A stretch of 64,000 bases of DNA from Corbicula japonica (GCA_038501625.1 JAZAYU010000001.1:6465457-6529456), one strand, 5' to 3'. Numbered from the stretch's first letter, positions 38,045-50,724 are shown. Notes: generated by a model not told the origin, from the sequence alone. Numbers and translations are program-made.

Positions 38045-40366
38045 AACTAGAAATGTGTCCATAGGACACGGATGCCCCCGCTATGCATGTTTGTCATGGT
38101 GAACATTTATAGCAAGTTAATTGAAAATCTAATAAGTAATAACAAACTCACAGCCCAGACAAGAAAATTCTGGTTTTAGTAATAGTGACCTTGACCTTGG
38201 ACCTACAGGCATGGGAATTGTACACAACACAACACCTTGTCATAGTGAACATTTCTCCCAAATTATTTTGAAATCACTCTGTTAATAATGAAGTTATAGC
38301 TAGTACAAGAAATTTCTATTTTTTGTAACAGTGACCTTGACCTTGGACCTACAGGCATGGGTATTGTACACAACACATCGTCTTGATATAATAAACATTT
38401 ATACCAAGTTATTTTAAAATCCTATAAGAAATAACAAAGTTACAGAGCAGACAAGATTTTTATAACAAAATTTTTTTTAGTAACAGTGACCTTGACCTTG
38501 GACCTACAGGCATGGGTGTTGTACGCGACACACCGCCTTGTCATGGTGAACATTTGTGCCAAGTTATTTTGAAATCCATCCATTCATAAGGAAGTTACAG
38601 CCCGGACAAGAAAATTCTATTTTTAGTAACAGTGACCTTGACCTTGGACCTACAGGCATGGGTATTGTACGCGACACACCGTCTTGATATGGTGAACATT
38701 CATACCAAGTTATTTTAAAATCCAATAAGAAATAACAAAGTTACAGAGCGGACACGATTTTTCCAACAAAATTCTATTTTTAGTAACAGTGACCTTGACC
38801 TCGGACCTACAGGCATGGGTGTTGTACGCGACACACCGCCTTGTCATGTTGAACATTTGTGCCAAGTTATTTTGAAATCCCTCCATTCATAAGGAAGTTA
38901 CAGCCCGGTCAAGAAAATTCTATTTTTAGTAACAGTGACCTTGACCTTGGACCTACAGGCATGGGTATTGTACGCGACACACCATCTTGATATGGTGAAC
39001 ATTCATACCAAGTTATTTTAAAATCCAATAAGAAATAACAAAGTTACAGAGCGGACACGATTTTTCCAACAAAATTCTATTTTTAGTAACAGTGACCTTG
39101 ACCTTGGACCTACAGACATGGGTGTTGTACGCGACACACCGCCTTGTCATGGTGAACATTTGTGCCAAGTTATTTTGAAATCCCTCCATTCATAAGGAAG
39201 TTACAGCCTGGACAAGAAAATTATATTTTTAGTAACAGTGACCTTGACCTTGGACCTACAGGCATGGGTATTGTACGCGACACACCATCTTGATATGGTG
39301 AACATTCATACCAAGTTATTTTAAAATCCAATAAGAAATAACAAAGTTACAGAGCGGACACGATTTTTCCAACAAAATTCTATTTTTAGTAACAGTGACC
39401 TTGACCTTGGACCTACAGGCATGGGTGTTGTACGCGACACACCGCCTTGTCATGGTGAACATTTGTGCCAAGTGATTTTGAAATCCCTCCATTCATAAGG
39501 AAGTTACAGCCTGGACAAGAAAATTCTAGTTTTAGTAACAGTGACATTGACCTTGGACCTACAGGCATGGGTATTGTACGCGACACACCGTCTTGATATG
39601 GTGGATATTTATACCAAGTTATTTTAAAATCCATTAAGAAATAACAAAGTTACAGAGCGGACACGATTTTTCCAACAAAATTCTATTTTTAGTAACAGTG
39701 ACCTTGACCTTGGACCTACAGGCATGGGTGTTGTACGCGACACACCGCCTTGTCATGGTGAACATTTGTGCCAAGTGATTTTGAAATCCCTCCATTCATA
39801 AGGAAGTTACAGCCTGGACAAGAAAATTCTATTTTTAGTAACAGTGACCTTGACCTTGGACCTACAGGCATGGGTATTGTACGCGACACACCGTCTTGAT
39901 ATGGTGGATATTTATACCAAGTTATTTTAAAATCCATTAAGAAATAACAAAGTTACAGAGCGGACAAGATTTTTCCAACAGAATTCTATTTTTAGTAACA
40001 GTGACCTTGACCTTGGACCTACAGGCATGGGTGTTGTACGCGACACACTGCCTTGTCATGGTGAACATTTGTGCCAAGTTATTTTCAAATCCCTCTAATC
40101 ATAAGGAAGTTACAGCCCGGACAAGAAAATGCTATTTTTAGTAACAGTGACCTTGACCTTGGACCTACGGGCATGGGTATTGTACGCGACACACCGTCTT
40201 GATATGGTGAACATTCATACCAAGTTATTTTAAAATCCAATAAGAAATAACAAAGTTACAGAGCGGACACGATTTTCGAACATACACACACACTGACACA
40301 CCCACCCACCCACAGCCAGGGTGAACACTATATGCCCTTCCGCCATTATATGGCGGGGGCATAAAA
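38045..40366 (+). mobile_element. pearl/CvA-like element S2 with dimeric satellite core
   Basis: Starts near tgtccataggacacggatgc. The core is 14 monomers, each beginning gtgaccttgaccttggacct, at 38185, 38331, 38486, 38632, 38789, 38935, 39092 and onward to about 40147. Spacings alternate between 146 and about 157 bp, so the unit is a roughly 303-bp dimer of two monomer types (gtattgtacgcgacac... versus gtgttgtacgcgacac... with tgtgccaagt). A short (AC)/(CCCA) microsatellite (40277-40312) follows, then a terminal hairpin ccgccattatatggcggggg ending cataaaa. No coding capacity; open frames at 39413-39937 are the satellite itself. Confidence 0.8.
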
Positions 40367-40599
40367 ATCCATTTTTCTAATTCCCAAAACACTAGTTTAA
40401 CGATAATTATCCTGTGGTTCCCAAAGTTTACATCAACTTTGTTTTTATCTTTTGATCTTCAATTCCTTGTTTATCTTCCTTGAATTACGGTTGTAGTTGC
40501 AAGAATTTTCGCTAGTCAAACTGTCTATAGTTCTCTGACCAAAACTGGAAGCCTACTCCCGGTGTCTGAGGTTCTGAAAAAAGAAAAGTTTAGGCGGTT

Positions 40600-41640
40600 T
40601 GGAGCGAGGCAACATAAGTTATGGGGGGTTTGGAGGACTTACAATTCCATGATGTGTTATAGGTGATACCATACCGGGCTGAGATCGGTTTGGGAAAAAA
40701 CATTTCCTGACAAGGATGGGACCGCGAGAGGTAAAAAACTTTGTAAGTTAGAATCAAGGATGTTCAGTTTCGGTTACGGTGGTATCGGAAGTAAATACTT
40801 TGCTAATGTTCGGTATAGGAGTTGCAATATCTGGTTAGGGATTAGTCTAAAAGGTATAATTCCTAGTTTAATGCGAGTCTAGAAGGCAATATTATCTTCT
40901 TTTCGGGGGAAAGGAGGATTGAGTCTTTCAGTAATTTACCTGGAAAAGATGGGTTTCGAGATACCATTATACTGATATTTTGTGTGTGTCTGACTTTATT
41001 ATACATGGGTTTAGTTGAATTTAGTTTTTTTATTTCTGGTTTATGGTTGGTCTAGGAAAAACAAAGCCTGGTTCATTGTGAGTCGGGGGGGGGGGGTAAA
41101 TTTGTTGATTTAAGTGAGTCATGAATGTATATTTTTTCTAGTTTGGGGGTTGGGTGGGTTTGTTTGGTGGTATTATTGCAATACCAGCTAGTTAACTTGA
41201 AGGTATAATACATGATTATTGAGGAGTCTGAAAGTAAACCACCTGGTTTAGATGAAGTCTGAGCAGTAAAATACATGCTTATAGATGAATGTGGCCAGTA
41301 TAAAACCTGGTTATGGTGGGGTTGTGGGATGTGCAATACCTTTTTATTTAAAGACATTGAGTGTCAAACCTGATTTTGGTTAGGTCTTGTTTAGATGGGT
41401 TCTGTCAAATACGAAAGCTAGTAATTAAGTTAGTAAGTAAGTAATGTAGATATAATATATAGTTTAGATAGAGTCATTTGAGTGAAAATAACTGGTAGCA
41501 TGAGAGATACGACATCTGATAAAAATCTATGTCTATGAGGTAAATGACCTGATTCAAATGGCATCTTAGAAGCATAACACCTTGTTGAAGCGAAGTCTGG
41601 TAAGTACAATACCTGGTATTTTTCTTGGAGGAGGTTCTGG
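40600..41640 (+). repeat. Degenerate minisatellite of about 30-bp units
   Basis: Recurrent words such as gtctgagcagtaaaatac, atacctggt, taaaacctggttatggtg and agtctggtaagtacaatacc recur at roughly 30-45 base intervals, strongly diverged. It looks like an old tandem array lying just past the 3' end of gene B. Confidence 0.5.
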
Positions 41641-41783
41641 TCTTTTAAAGTTGTCCCTGTGACCTTCACCCCAGTTACGGTGATGAAAGACTGGAGCTTT
41701 ACGAAATGTACACCTGAAGTAACATAAATTGGTGAAACATTATAACATTTTTTAAATGTGTCAATATGTATTGTCAATTAAGT

Positions 41784-41789
41784 TTTATT
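41784..41789 (-). terminator. Candidate poly(A) signal of gene B
   Basis: AATAAA on the minus strand about 110 bases after the gene B stop codon, in an AT-rich stretch. Confidence 0.5.
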
Positions 41790-41897
41790 TGCATTGTTTT
41801 ATAATTAATGTTTAAACGAAGAACTTTAAAAAATTGAAATAAAGAGAAAAAAGAAAGAGCAAATGACCGACCGGCCGCAAGATAGTCAGCTCGAGGT

Positions 41898-43344
41898 TCA
41901 GACAGAGATAGAGAGGGACGATTGACACGGCAGGAAGACAGGGTAGAGAGGGACGGTTGATACGACAGGAAGACAGGGTAGAGAGTAAACAGACAGGGTT
42001 GCTATTAAGCATCCCGTGAAATAGAACATGGCTATATAAATGAAAACAAAATACCATGGAGTTGAGTCGCCGCTTAAGGCAAAACACATCCCACCTATGA
42101 CGATGACAGTGGCAACCAAAGCAACACAGCAAGCCGTAAACCATGCAATATTTCTGCCATCTTCGAAAAAAGTCTTGTATCTGTTGCAAAAAAAACAGAC
42201 TTAGTATGGATTCAAAGGAACCAGTTTTAATTGGCAAAACATGTGAAAAAGTGAAAGACTGATTCGGGGGAAATGAATAAATGTGATCAATGATATTTGA
42301 GTAAGTAATTCTTACAAAAGTTTTCACTGCGAATTTTGGATCGAAAATTGACCATAATATTATTGATCAAGTATGAAAATTTGACATAGGCGTCAAATCA
42401 AGCATAAAAAGGACATAGGCGTCAAAACATAACATTGTCAAAAATTATAGAACATGAGTCAATAAGGACATTTTGTAAAACAAATCACTCGAACAATGTC
42501 ATGTTTGAATTTTATAAATATCAAAGAGGCATTACTCAGAACAAACACGGAATCGTAGGAAAATATTAATTTGGCAGTTTAAACAGTGCTGTTAAGCACA
42601 TCGTACCTGTCTGTAGTAGTTGTTGTTGTTGCTGTAGTGGTGGCTGTTATAATTACTGTTACTGTCTCACGAGTTTCGTTCCCACCACCATCCGTGGCAA
42701 GCACGTAAAACAGTGGCATCACACCAGCACCATATGACGTTATTGACGTTTTTATGCGGATAATTCCAGATTGGTCGATGCTGAAATACTCCGCAGAAAG
42801 CGTCGACAAGTCCAAACTGAAGAGAAGCATTATCTACAGGTTAATCATATGAGTGATTGGGGTGGAGGCACGACATGTTTCTTGCTTTACACAATACGTA
42901 ACATGTTTGAAATTACAACTTTTTGAATAACTTCTGCAGCCACAATCACATTATATACTAGAAAAGGTTTATTTTATTATAAGACGTAATGAGTATTATA
43001 CAGTCGTAAAAAAATCTAACGACGTAAAATTTTGACTCGTTATGGAATGTGTGCTTGTTTTCGGTGAAATTGTCTACATTTTCGACAAAACTAATAGTGT
43101 TTCTAGTTCTGGCTGCATTATACAAGTATATAGATTTCCGCGGCAGAATTTATAATATGCACTGTGGTTAACCCAACTATGTATCGTTATTTCAAGGAAA
43201 GCAGACACATTTTTATGACATCACATCTTTTATCCCTGTCATCGTGTTCTCGCACATTTTACTCCAGGAGCTCCGGTCTCGGTAAGATCATTGAGTACCC
43301 GCCCCTTTGGCTTTGCTAGGCTTTTAGCTTCTCATGTTTTATAT

Positions 43345-43416
<72 letters not shown>

Positions 43417-46400
43417 TGACTGTGTCGGGAGGCTGTTTTCTTGAATGTGGCAATTCCTGATTTGCATATTTCTCCATTTCATCGATCAATGAATTTCACT
43501 AAAAAGTTAAGTACTCAATTAATAAAATTGTGAAAATGAAGATAAATTTATATGTAAAAGTCATATTTTCTATCACCCAGACGACAATACGATTAAAAAT
43601 ATTCCTGATGAGAGTCAGAAAGTCAAACAATATATCAGGACATTGTAAAAAGGATAGGTGTACATACCTGTACGTCAAGTTTCCGAACAATCCTATATCC
43701 GCGTCTAACGCAGTGACCGTGCCAACCGTTGTTCCAACAGGATCCGACTCGGAAATAAACCAGACGTAGGCAGATTGTGTAAAGTCTGGAGCATTATCGT
43801 TTAAATTATCTGTAATAAGTATTTATCATTATAATTACATTCTGATATTCAGTATGTTGCCACGGAATCTCAAACACCTCTTAACCTAACAAGAAAGTCA
43901 TTCGGTTTAAGAAGTCAGATTGTTTAAGTGTTTATATTTCTAATAATGTCCGCAAAGACATCAATTCTAATGAATTTATCAACTTATCAAAATCTATAAA
44001 TTACATGAAAATTGCACTGCAGTTAAATTCTGAAAATACTTCCGGTAATCAGTTTAATTCTGACGATACTTGAGGTAATCAGTTAAACCTTTCTTCTCCA
44101 TATAAACACATTTTATCACATGTGCGAACAGTGTAAATCTAAATCGGCCGACACATCCGCGCCATCTTATAAGGATCTACACTGTTCGCTCATTGTTTTA
44201 TTGGCTCATTTCTAACCAAAAAAGCAGACAGAGCAGATCCTGATCAGACGGTATGGATGTTTGCACATGAGATAAAAAACGTATATATGGGGTAAAGGGT
44301 ATTTACTTATTGTTATATCCAGCGAGTTTGTATCATTTAGTCCACCGCTATCCGTAACAGACACGAAACAGTTGACGGCAGTCGGCCTGACGCCGTCATC
44401 AACGTCATATTTAGTTGAGAAACTTATCTGGCCATTGCTGGTGTCGATAGAAAAGTAAGCAGTATATGGCGATCCGCAATCGAGACTAAAATATTTTGTA
44501 TCGCCTGCATCCTCGTCTGTGACGTCAAGTCCAGCAAGAATCACGGTACCAGCCTAAAACGAGTATATTTGGAAGTCGACACAAATTATAATTGGGGCGC
44601 GTCACCAGGTGTCTTCAGTAATCTTTTTTCTTAAATTGTAGTTGCTTATATATTTGAAAAGAACTTGCAATTATCTGTTACTTTCTCATAAATTAAAAGT
44701 GATATGCCGTTGTTACACATTTTAACAATAAAATTTATTTTTACCGTGAAATACATATCAAGCAATGTCGTCTGCTCAACTTCATGATGTCATTTCACAT
44801 TTAAACATTAACTGTCGGAAGACTTCTTTCGTTTAAATTGATGGGTTTTTTTACTATATTTTACTATAGTTGTAAGAGCATGCCAATCGAATATTATTGA
44901 AAAAGCCATTAATCGTCATTTTCAAATCTTATATCTGCGATCTCCATAGAAATCGTGTTTCGATTTCTCGTTAACCATTTGAAACCGGTGTCTGCATAAA
45001 AAGAGCTAGCCTATTTATAGATATTTTAATAATAAAAGTCCTTTTATGAGCATTTTTGGTGTCGTTTGACTTACTTATTTCTTATATAAATATAATTTAC
45101 GAATTTAAGAATAACTTCTATGAACAATACATGATTTCATACAGCTATTGCGATACAAATATGTCTTGCGAGCAAAGCAAACCAAATATCGGGCTGCTCA
45201 AGAATGCTCTTCGCTTTCCAGCTTGTTAACAAGATGGTATACAATCAAGGTCACACTTGGAATAACAAATTCAACGAAATGAGAGTCTTATAAAATAATT
45301 AAGCGAGAATGGTGTAAAATACAGACTGCTCCTTCATCCGCACTGACACTGAAGCTGTTCTGGGCGAACCTCGGAGCTTCGTTGACATCCGTTACGGTAA
45401 TATCTAATGTTGCCGTAGAGGAATCTGAGCCGTCATTACACGTTACCGAACATGTAAAAGACGTTCCGACTGTCGCCAGCAGGTACTCGTAGTTAATGTT
45501 AGAGATCGATGATGTCGTTATAACTCCGGCTGTAAAAAACAAGAAGCGTCAGATGGTGTAAAGAAAAAGAAACATTCAGAAGATTTTAAATGTTGTTATA
45601 AATTAACCTTAAAAAACATACGGTGACAGAGAAATGTTGTAATATTTGATGCTGCTAAAAATAACTATAACATTCACATTTTATTCGACAAGTAATAAAA
45701 TATATAAAATGCCTGAATACAACTTCCTAACATGTTTTGTTCCATGGTTCGCCCACGATTAAAATACTTTTCACGGGATAAGTTATATTGAAATACGCGT
45801 TACACATCCATTTGATATATTCAGTTTCCATAATATTTTGGCACAAAGTTTAAATAACCAAAGTCCAATGTCTACAGTCTTTATGCAATTTTAAAAGAAA
45901 TCTGAGACGAGGTGACCATTTGCGAAATACAGGTGTTCAATATCTATTGAAAAGAAAAAGATTATGTTTGTATACGTTAATCGAAACCCAAAATAATCAA
46001 AAATGAAGATAAATCGCAAAACAGTGCATAGCTGAAACTTACTTGATGAATTAATTTTAAAGTAAGATGAACCAGAATTAGTGCACGTCATGGAGAAAAC
46101 GTGGGTATCAGTAAAGTCACTATCGGTGCACGTGACAGTCTTCAGCGTTGACCCCAGGGCGCTGTTTTCCGGTTCGGAGTGGCTCGTATTCAGGTTTGTA
46201 ATGACAGGTGGAGAATTTATTTCTGAAAAATGTGTAGATGTACCATAACTAATAAAACGGATGTAATCTGAAGTGCATTTTAATAAGCAATCATCCTTTG
46301 AGTGCGATTTTACTGATAATGACTCTGACTCCAGCACCTCGTTAATGCCGATCGCATCGTGCAAACGCCTCTAACCCTTTCTTTCAAACGGGATAAGTTA

Positions 46401-49400
46401 GTTTATTAAATGTGTATATATGTTGCATTCAGATACGAAATGATAAATACTGATTTTAAATGCTTTGCCCATTAACTGTATTCTAAATTTTGCAATATTT
46501 ACAATATTTAAATATGGACAATATTTAATGGGATAAACGCCTTGTACTGTGAAAGTTCTACGATGCCATTTCGCAAAATACGACGGAACAATGGTTCCGA
46601 ACATATATTTCTATAAGATATGACATTGGGTCGGCCTTATATCAAAACCTCATTCGAGGTTTAAACCTTATGAAATATCTACCAATCAGAATACGTAATT
46701 TCAACACATGACTATCTTGAACCTTTCCCATTTGCATAGATGTGCTTGATTTTGACAGATTTCGCGCAAGGTTTTCTGACTTCCCTCATTGCCAAAGTCA
46801 AGTTTAATCGACATGACGTTTTGGTATTAGGCCGTCGAATTTGTCTGCTTTTCGTAGAAAGGCATTCTTGAATAATAAAAAATATAAATAGTCTTGTACT
46901 CTTGCCAAACATGCTAACCACTTTTCAGAGACGGAATCAGTGGTTTCTTGGCGTAATTAAATGGTAAATAAATGTCTTCTTACAGAATCATTTTCTAAAA
47001 AAAAATAAGAATATTATTAAAAAACGAAAACTTTTACCAGAAAATATGATAGAAAGAACTTTGGAAATTCCACTTCCGCTGGCATCACTGACGCCAACCG
47101 TGACGTCATATCCGATCACTGTTGTTGTTGAGAGCTCGGCGTTAAGCACTAGAGCTCCAGCTGAATAAAGCGCAAGCAATATTTTATTGAATAATTTATT
47201 AAAGACAATGTAGTGACTTGTTGAACTCATGCTTCGCCTTACTATACTACAAATGTGTTAGTCAATATAAAAAATCCTTCAAACTTTAGTAAAACACCAA
47301 ATTAAGTTCCAGATTTTGTTATCTTAAAATGGTCTTTCTTTAAAAGACTTTCATCAGGAAGAATGTATATATTTTTGTTGCTTAAAGGTGCGTTTCTGAT
47401 AATGACGTACATCAAGTGTTGTGAAATAAGTACAAATATTTCAAACGTTGATGTATTTTCAAGAGAATTGTTTACTCAAACATGTTTCTCACGCACAACT
47501 GGGTAATAGCCTACATTAAAACATTTTTACAGCCATAGGAGTAAGTTCAGTTTGAATTTATTAGAAACAGCTACGAAAATAAATATTTACTTACAATCAA
47601 AGATGTCAAAAGGACAAGCCGGGGTTGCAGGATTACAAGATATAGTCAGAGTAACCTGGTCTTTTTCCGCGTCCGTAACGTTCACGGTGTATATATTGGT
47701 TCCAACCCCTGACGTCACACGTAGCGTCACGTTTTCTGAAAATGAATTATTAATGGTATAAATTTCCATGTTTAAGTTTTTAGTCGTGTAAAGAACATTA
47801 TTTATGATTTCCATTTTAAATGAGCGGTATTATGCTTTGACTAGCAATAAAAAATATTCATTATTTAGTCATCATCTAATATTCAAGCAAAACTTTTCAG
47901 TATGTAGCGAAGAATATGTTAATGCATTTACAGAAATAAAACGGTTTTCGTGGCGCAGTTACTTTTTTAACATTACAGTACTGTTATGTTTTATATACAT
48001 ATAGGTTGATTGTACTTACGTGGCAAGTTATTGATGACCGGCGCAACATTTTGGTTGATATAAACTGTGTATGTCCCGGTGACAGAATCTCCGTTCGCTG
48101 TACACTTAACTTCCAGTGAGTAAGATGCATGCGTGCTGTAGTCGTATCCAGCATTCGCCACCGTGTAGATACCCCAGGCTGAAATTGTTCGTTTTTTTTT
48201 ACAATTACATCAATTAAAATTCGCATTTAAATTGATTATAGTTTTCTACCGAAATCACCGTAACCAGCTTCCGAGACTAAACATACTTATTTGATGTTGT
48301 CGCATCCTGTATGAACTCTACTCTTCAGAGGTGCCGAAAATACAGGTCAGTTAAAAAAGTTACTTATAAAGAATATTATAGTGGTAAAACTTATTACATA
48401 CACATTTTATTCCACATAAGAGATTGTGTAAGCAAAACTCCAAAACCATTTCCGTGCAGAACATGATTTGGCTGAGTATGATGGAAGAAACTTACGGTTG
48501 TAACATCAGTTGACAATCCAAATACTCAAAAGAAAATCGGCAAGTGCTAAAAGTGCCGTCTACTAGCTTTTCGGAAAGCCAAACCTTTTTTAAATAGTAC
48601 GCTGGAACCGTCATAATTATTTTGAAGATTCCAATTTCAAAAAAATAATAGGAACATGTTATTATACTTCGGGATGCAGAAAATGTGGAGTAATTACTTG
48701 ACGTTCCAGAGATGTAACGCACTTGGAACTTGGAACTTCCGGTGCTTGGCACAGTTCCTGGTCCAAAAGAGCACAGGATATTATCTCCGTCGGCATCTGA
48801 GACACCTATAGTATACAACGAGATTTCGGTGGAAGTGTCCTCGTGAATCGATGTGCTGTTTGGCAGGTTACTGATCGTCGGCGCCTGAAGTTATATCAAA
48901 ACTGAAACAGTGTTTAAGGCGATTGATTGGTACTCTATAAAACCAAAATTATTGTTTTCACCTTCGGATGGAACGATGCGGACCGTAGATATTTTGTGTT
49001 TTGCGGTATCTGTAATCCGAACCAAACATAAATGATAAATACTCTATTGCACAACATAAATCCATTTTACGTAATCTTAAATAAGTAGCTCTTCGGATGG
49101 GAATTTCCGGCCCTCAAATAGCTGTTTGGGGCGGTAAATATCTTTCAACCGAACCAAGAGAACGTGAAAGATTCGTATAAATTATTACAGTTGCATGATA
49201 AATTATAAATATTTCACCTACTGCTAAAACACGGATAATACTGATCTTCACTGCTTGAAAACCCTTTCTCGTAGAAAATCTCCTTAGGGTTACATGGTGT
49301 GAAGTTAGGGCAGGAATTTGGAAACAAGTTACTACCAACAATTTTGCTTGTGATATTCTGTACGGACATTTTTTCAAGAATGACTTGTAACAGAAAATGT

Positions 49401-49515
49401 CTAATTGATGGCATACGAAGATTACTAAATAGATACTTACAACAGCTAAACTAATATCCAATGTAATGAGAATGATATTTACAAATATAATAACATATTT
49501 AACAACAGTAGTCAT
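41898..49515 (-). CDS. Cadherin-like single-pass membrane protein, gene B (11 exons, 649 aa)
   Basis: Exons in transcript order: 49441-49515, 48698-48884, 48020-48178, 47595-47735, 47038-47160, 46043-46222, 45327-45529, 44307-44553, 43668-43809, 42607-42816, 41898-42180. All are in phase; total 1950 bases. The signal peptide starts MTTVVKYVIIFVNIILITLD. About five cadherin-like repeats follow, with boundary motifs PTISNLP, PVINNLP, PVITNLN, DVNEAPRF and the canonical LNDNAPDF, plus VTDSGG and LDADIGLFGNLTY. A Thr-rich stalk (TATTTATTTTTTD) leads to the helix IAWFTACCVALVATVIVIGG. The last exon is 117 bases longer than in gene A and partly made of a 35-bp tandem repeat. It adds a second hydrophobic stretch (WYFVFIYIAMFYFTGC) and a Pro/Ser-rich end. 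The donor of exon 45327-45529 (GTCTGT) is weak but agrees in phase and position with gene A. Adhesion or recognition at the cell surface is inferred. Confidence 0.85.
41925..42000 (-). repeat. 35-bp tandem repeat inside the last exon of gene B
   Basis: gagagggacggttgatacga followed by caggaagacagggta is present about 2.3 times. It encodes the repeated SLPCLPVVSTVPLYP part of the tail, absent from gene A. Confidence 0.8.
43250..43485 (+). repeat. R2 copy carrying a (TC)n run
   Basis: cattttactccaggagctcc, gcttctcatgttttatatgt, about 62 bases of pure TC (43350-43412), then cttgactgtgtcgggaggct and cctgatttgcatatttc. In other R2 copies only a short ctctctc run is present, so the microsatellite expanded inside the repeat. 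It is in a gene B intron. Confidence 0.8.
44087..44301. repeat. Inverted-repeat element R5, copy abutting a splice donor
   Basis: Ends acctttcttctccatataaa (left) and tatatggggtaaagggt (right). Inside are tgcgaacagtgtaaatc, gatctacactgttcgctcat and gcagatcctgatcagacggt. The same family is at 50095-50330. Its right end lies about 5 bases from the exon 44307-44553 donor. Confidence 0.7.
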
Positions 49516-50094
49516 TTCTTAGACATAGCGAATCTCAGGTTAACATAATCTATTGCTCACTTGAAATTTATGTCCAAAATTGTTTTCAAAAAAAATCATT
49601 TTGAAAACCTAACGATCAAACAAATTGGTTAAACATATCATTTAATCGCATCAAATTTTCTATGGAATGAAAAATCAAACTAAATAACGAAAACATATTT
49701 TATTGAATGTATTGAGGGCTATATCGATTGTCAAATTAAAAGCGTTTCGTTCCCTTTATTCATAGAATGTGATGTCATATCGTTTTATATATTTCAATGC
49801 ATTTCATTTTAATAATATTGAGGTAAACAAGTCTTTGTATATGCTGCTGTTATTAATCGGCCATGGTTTTTGTATAGAAAGTCAGCGACCACTTGACAGT
49901 CACGTGACAAACGAGTTAATTTATAAAATAGTTTATTTGCAAAGTGTTTTACAAATTTGATATCGCCATGTTTTCTTTACGTGTATTTCTCTTCGTTTTC
50001 GATTACTGGAAAAATCTTTTTCAAAATGTGCCATACCATTCTTGGTTATATACACAGAGTATCACGTGACTGTATACTGCTCCATAATCAGTTA

Positions 50095-50330
50095 TCCCTT
50101 TCCTCCACAGAAACACATTGATTGCGCGGGCGAACAGTGTAGTCCAGATCAGCCGGCACACCCATTGCCGTCTGATCAGGATCTACACCGTTCGCTTTTT
50201 GATTCATTAGGTTATTTCTGACCAAAATGCGACCTGTGCAGATCCTGATCAGACGGCACGGATATGCCGGCTGATCTGGATCTACACTGGCCGCACATGC
50301 CTAAAAATGCGTATATATGGAGGAAAGGGA
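50095..50330. repeat. Inverted-repeat element R5, upstream of gene B
   Basis: TCCCTTTCCTCCA at 50095-50107 is matched in reverse complement at 50318-50330. The interior has two pairs of arms built from gatctacaccgttcgc, gatcctgatcagacggc and atcagccggca. It lies about 0.6 kb upstream of the gene B start codon. No ORF. Confidence 0.75.
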
Positions 50331-50724
50331 GAAGAATATACGCTGTTCAGAATGTTCAAAGTTCACGCTTCGATCTATATTTGAATATTGACGGAAGGCC
50401 GTTTTAGTGCTGCCGAAATGTTCAAAAGTGGTTTTATTTACTTTGGTATAAATAAGTTGATTCTTTTGAAAGCGTTGTAGAAGTACCTTTTTTCCAATGT
50501 TTATCATTCAAAGACAAACTTCATCTCTTTCTATATTAGTACCGTTGTAAACATTAAACGTTCCCGTGTCTCAGGTGTATTATTACATTATGAAAGGACA
50601 CGAAAATTTAAAAGATTTGAAACATCATTCTTCAAATATCGTCTATCTATCAAAACCAAAACACAAAAATCAAGATAAGATCATAAAACTTAGAAAAATC
50701 TGTTTTGCTAAAATAAACGATCAA

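Noticed and set aside
39413..39937. Two nearly identical 73-aa minus-strand frames
   Set aside because: They are translations of consecutive satellite dimers in S2, not genes.
32930..40290. CRISPR-like repeat arrays
   Set aside because: Whole 145-157-bp monomers repeat with no unique spacers, in an animal genome context.
48962..49357. Two possible extra exons near the start of gene B (49222-49357 and 48962-49009)
   Set aside because: They have plausible splice sites and protein-like content, but including them breaks the frame into exon 48698-48884. Exon 1 joins that exon directly in phase 0, as in gene A.
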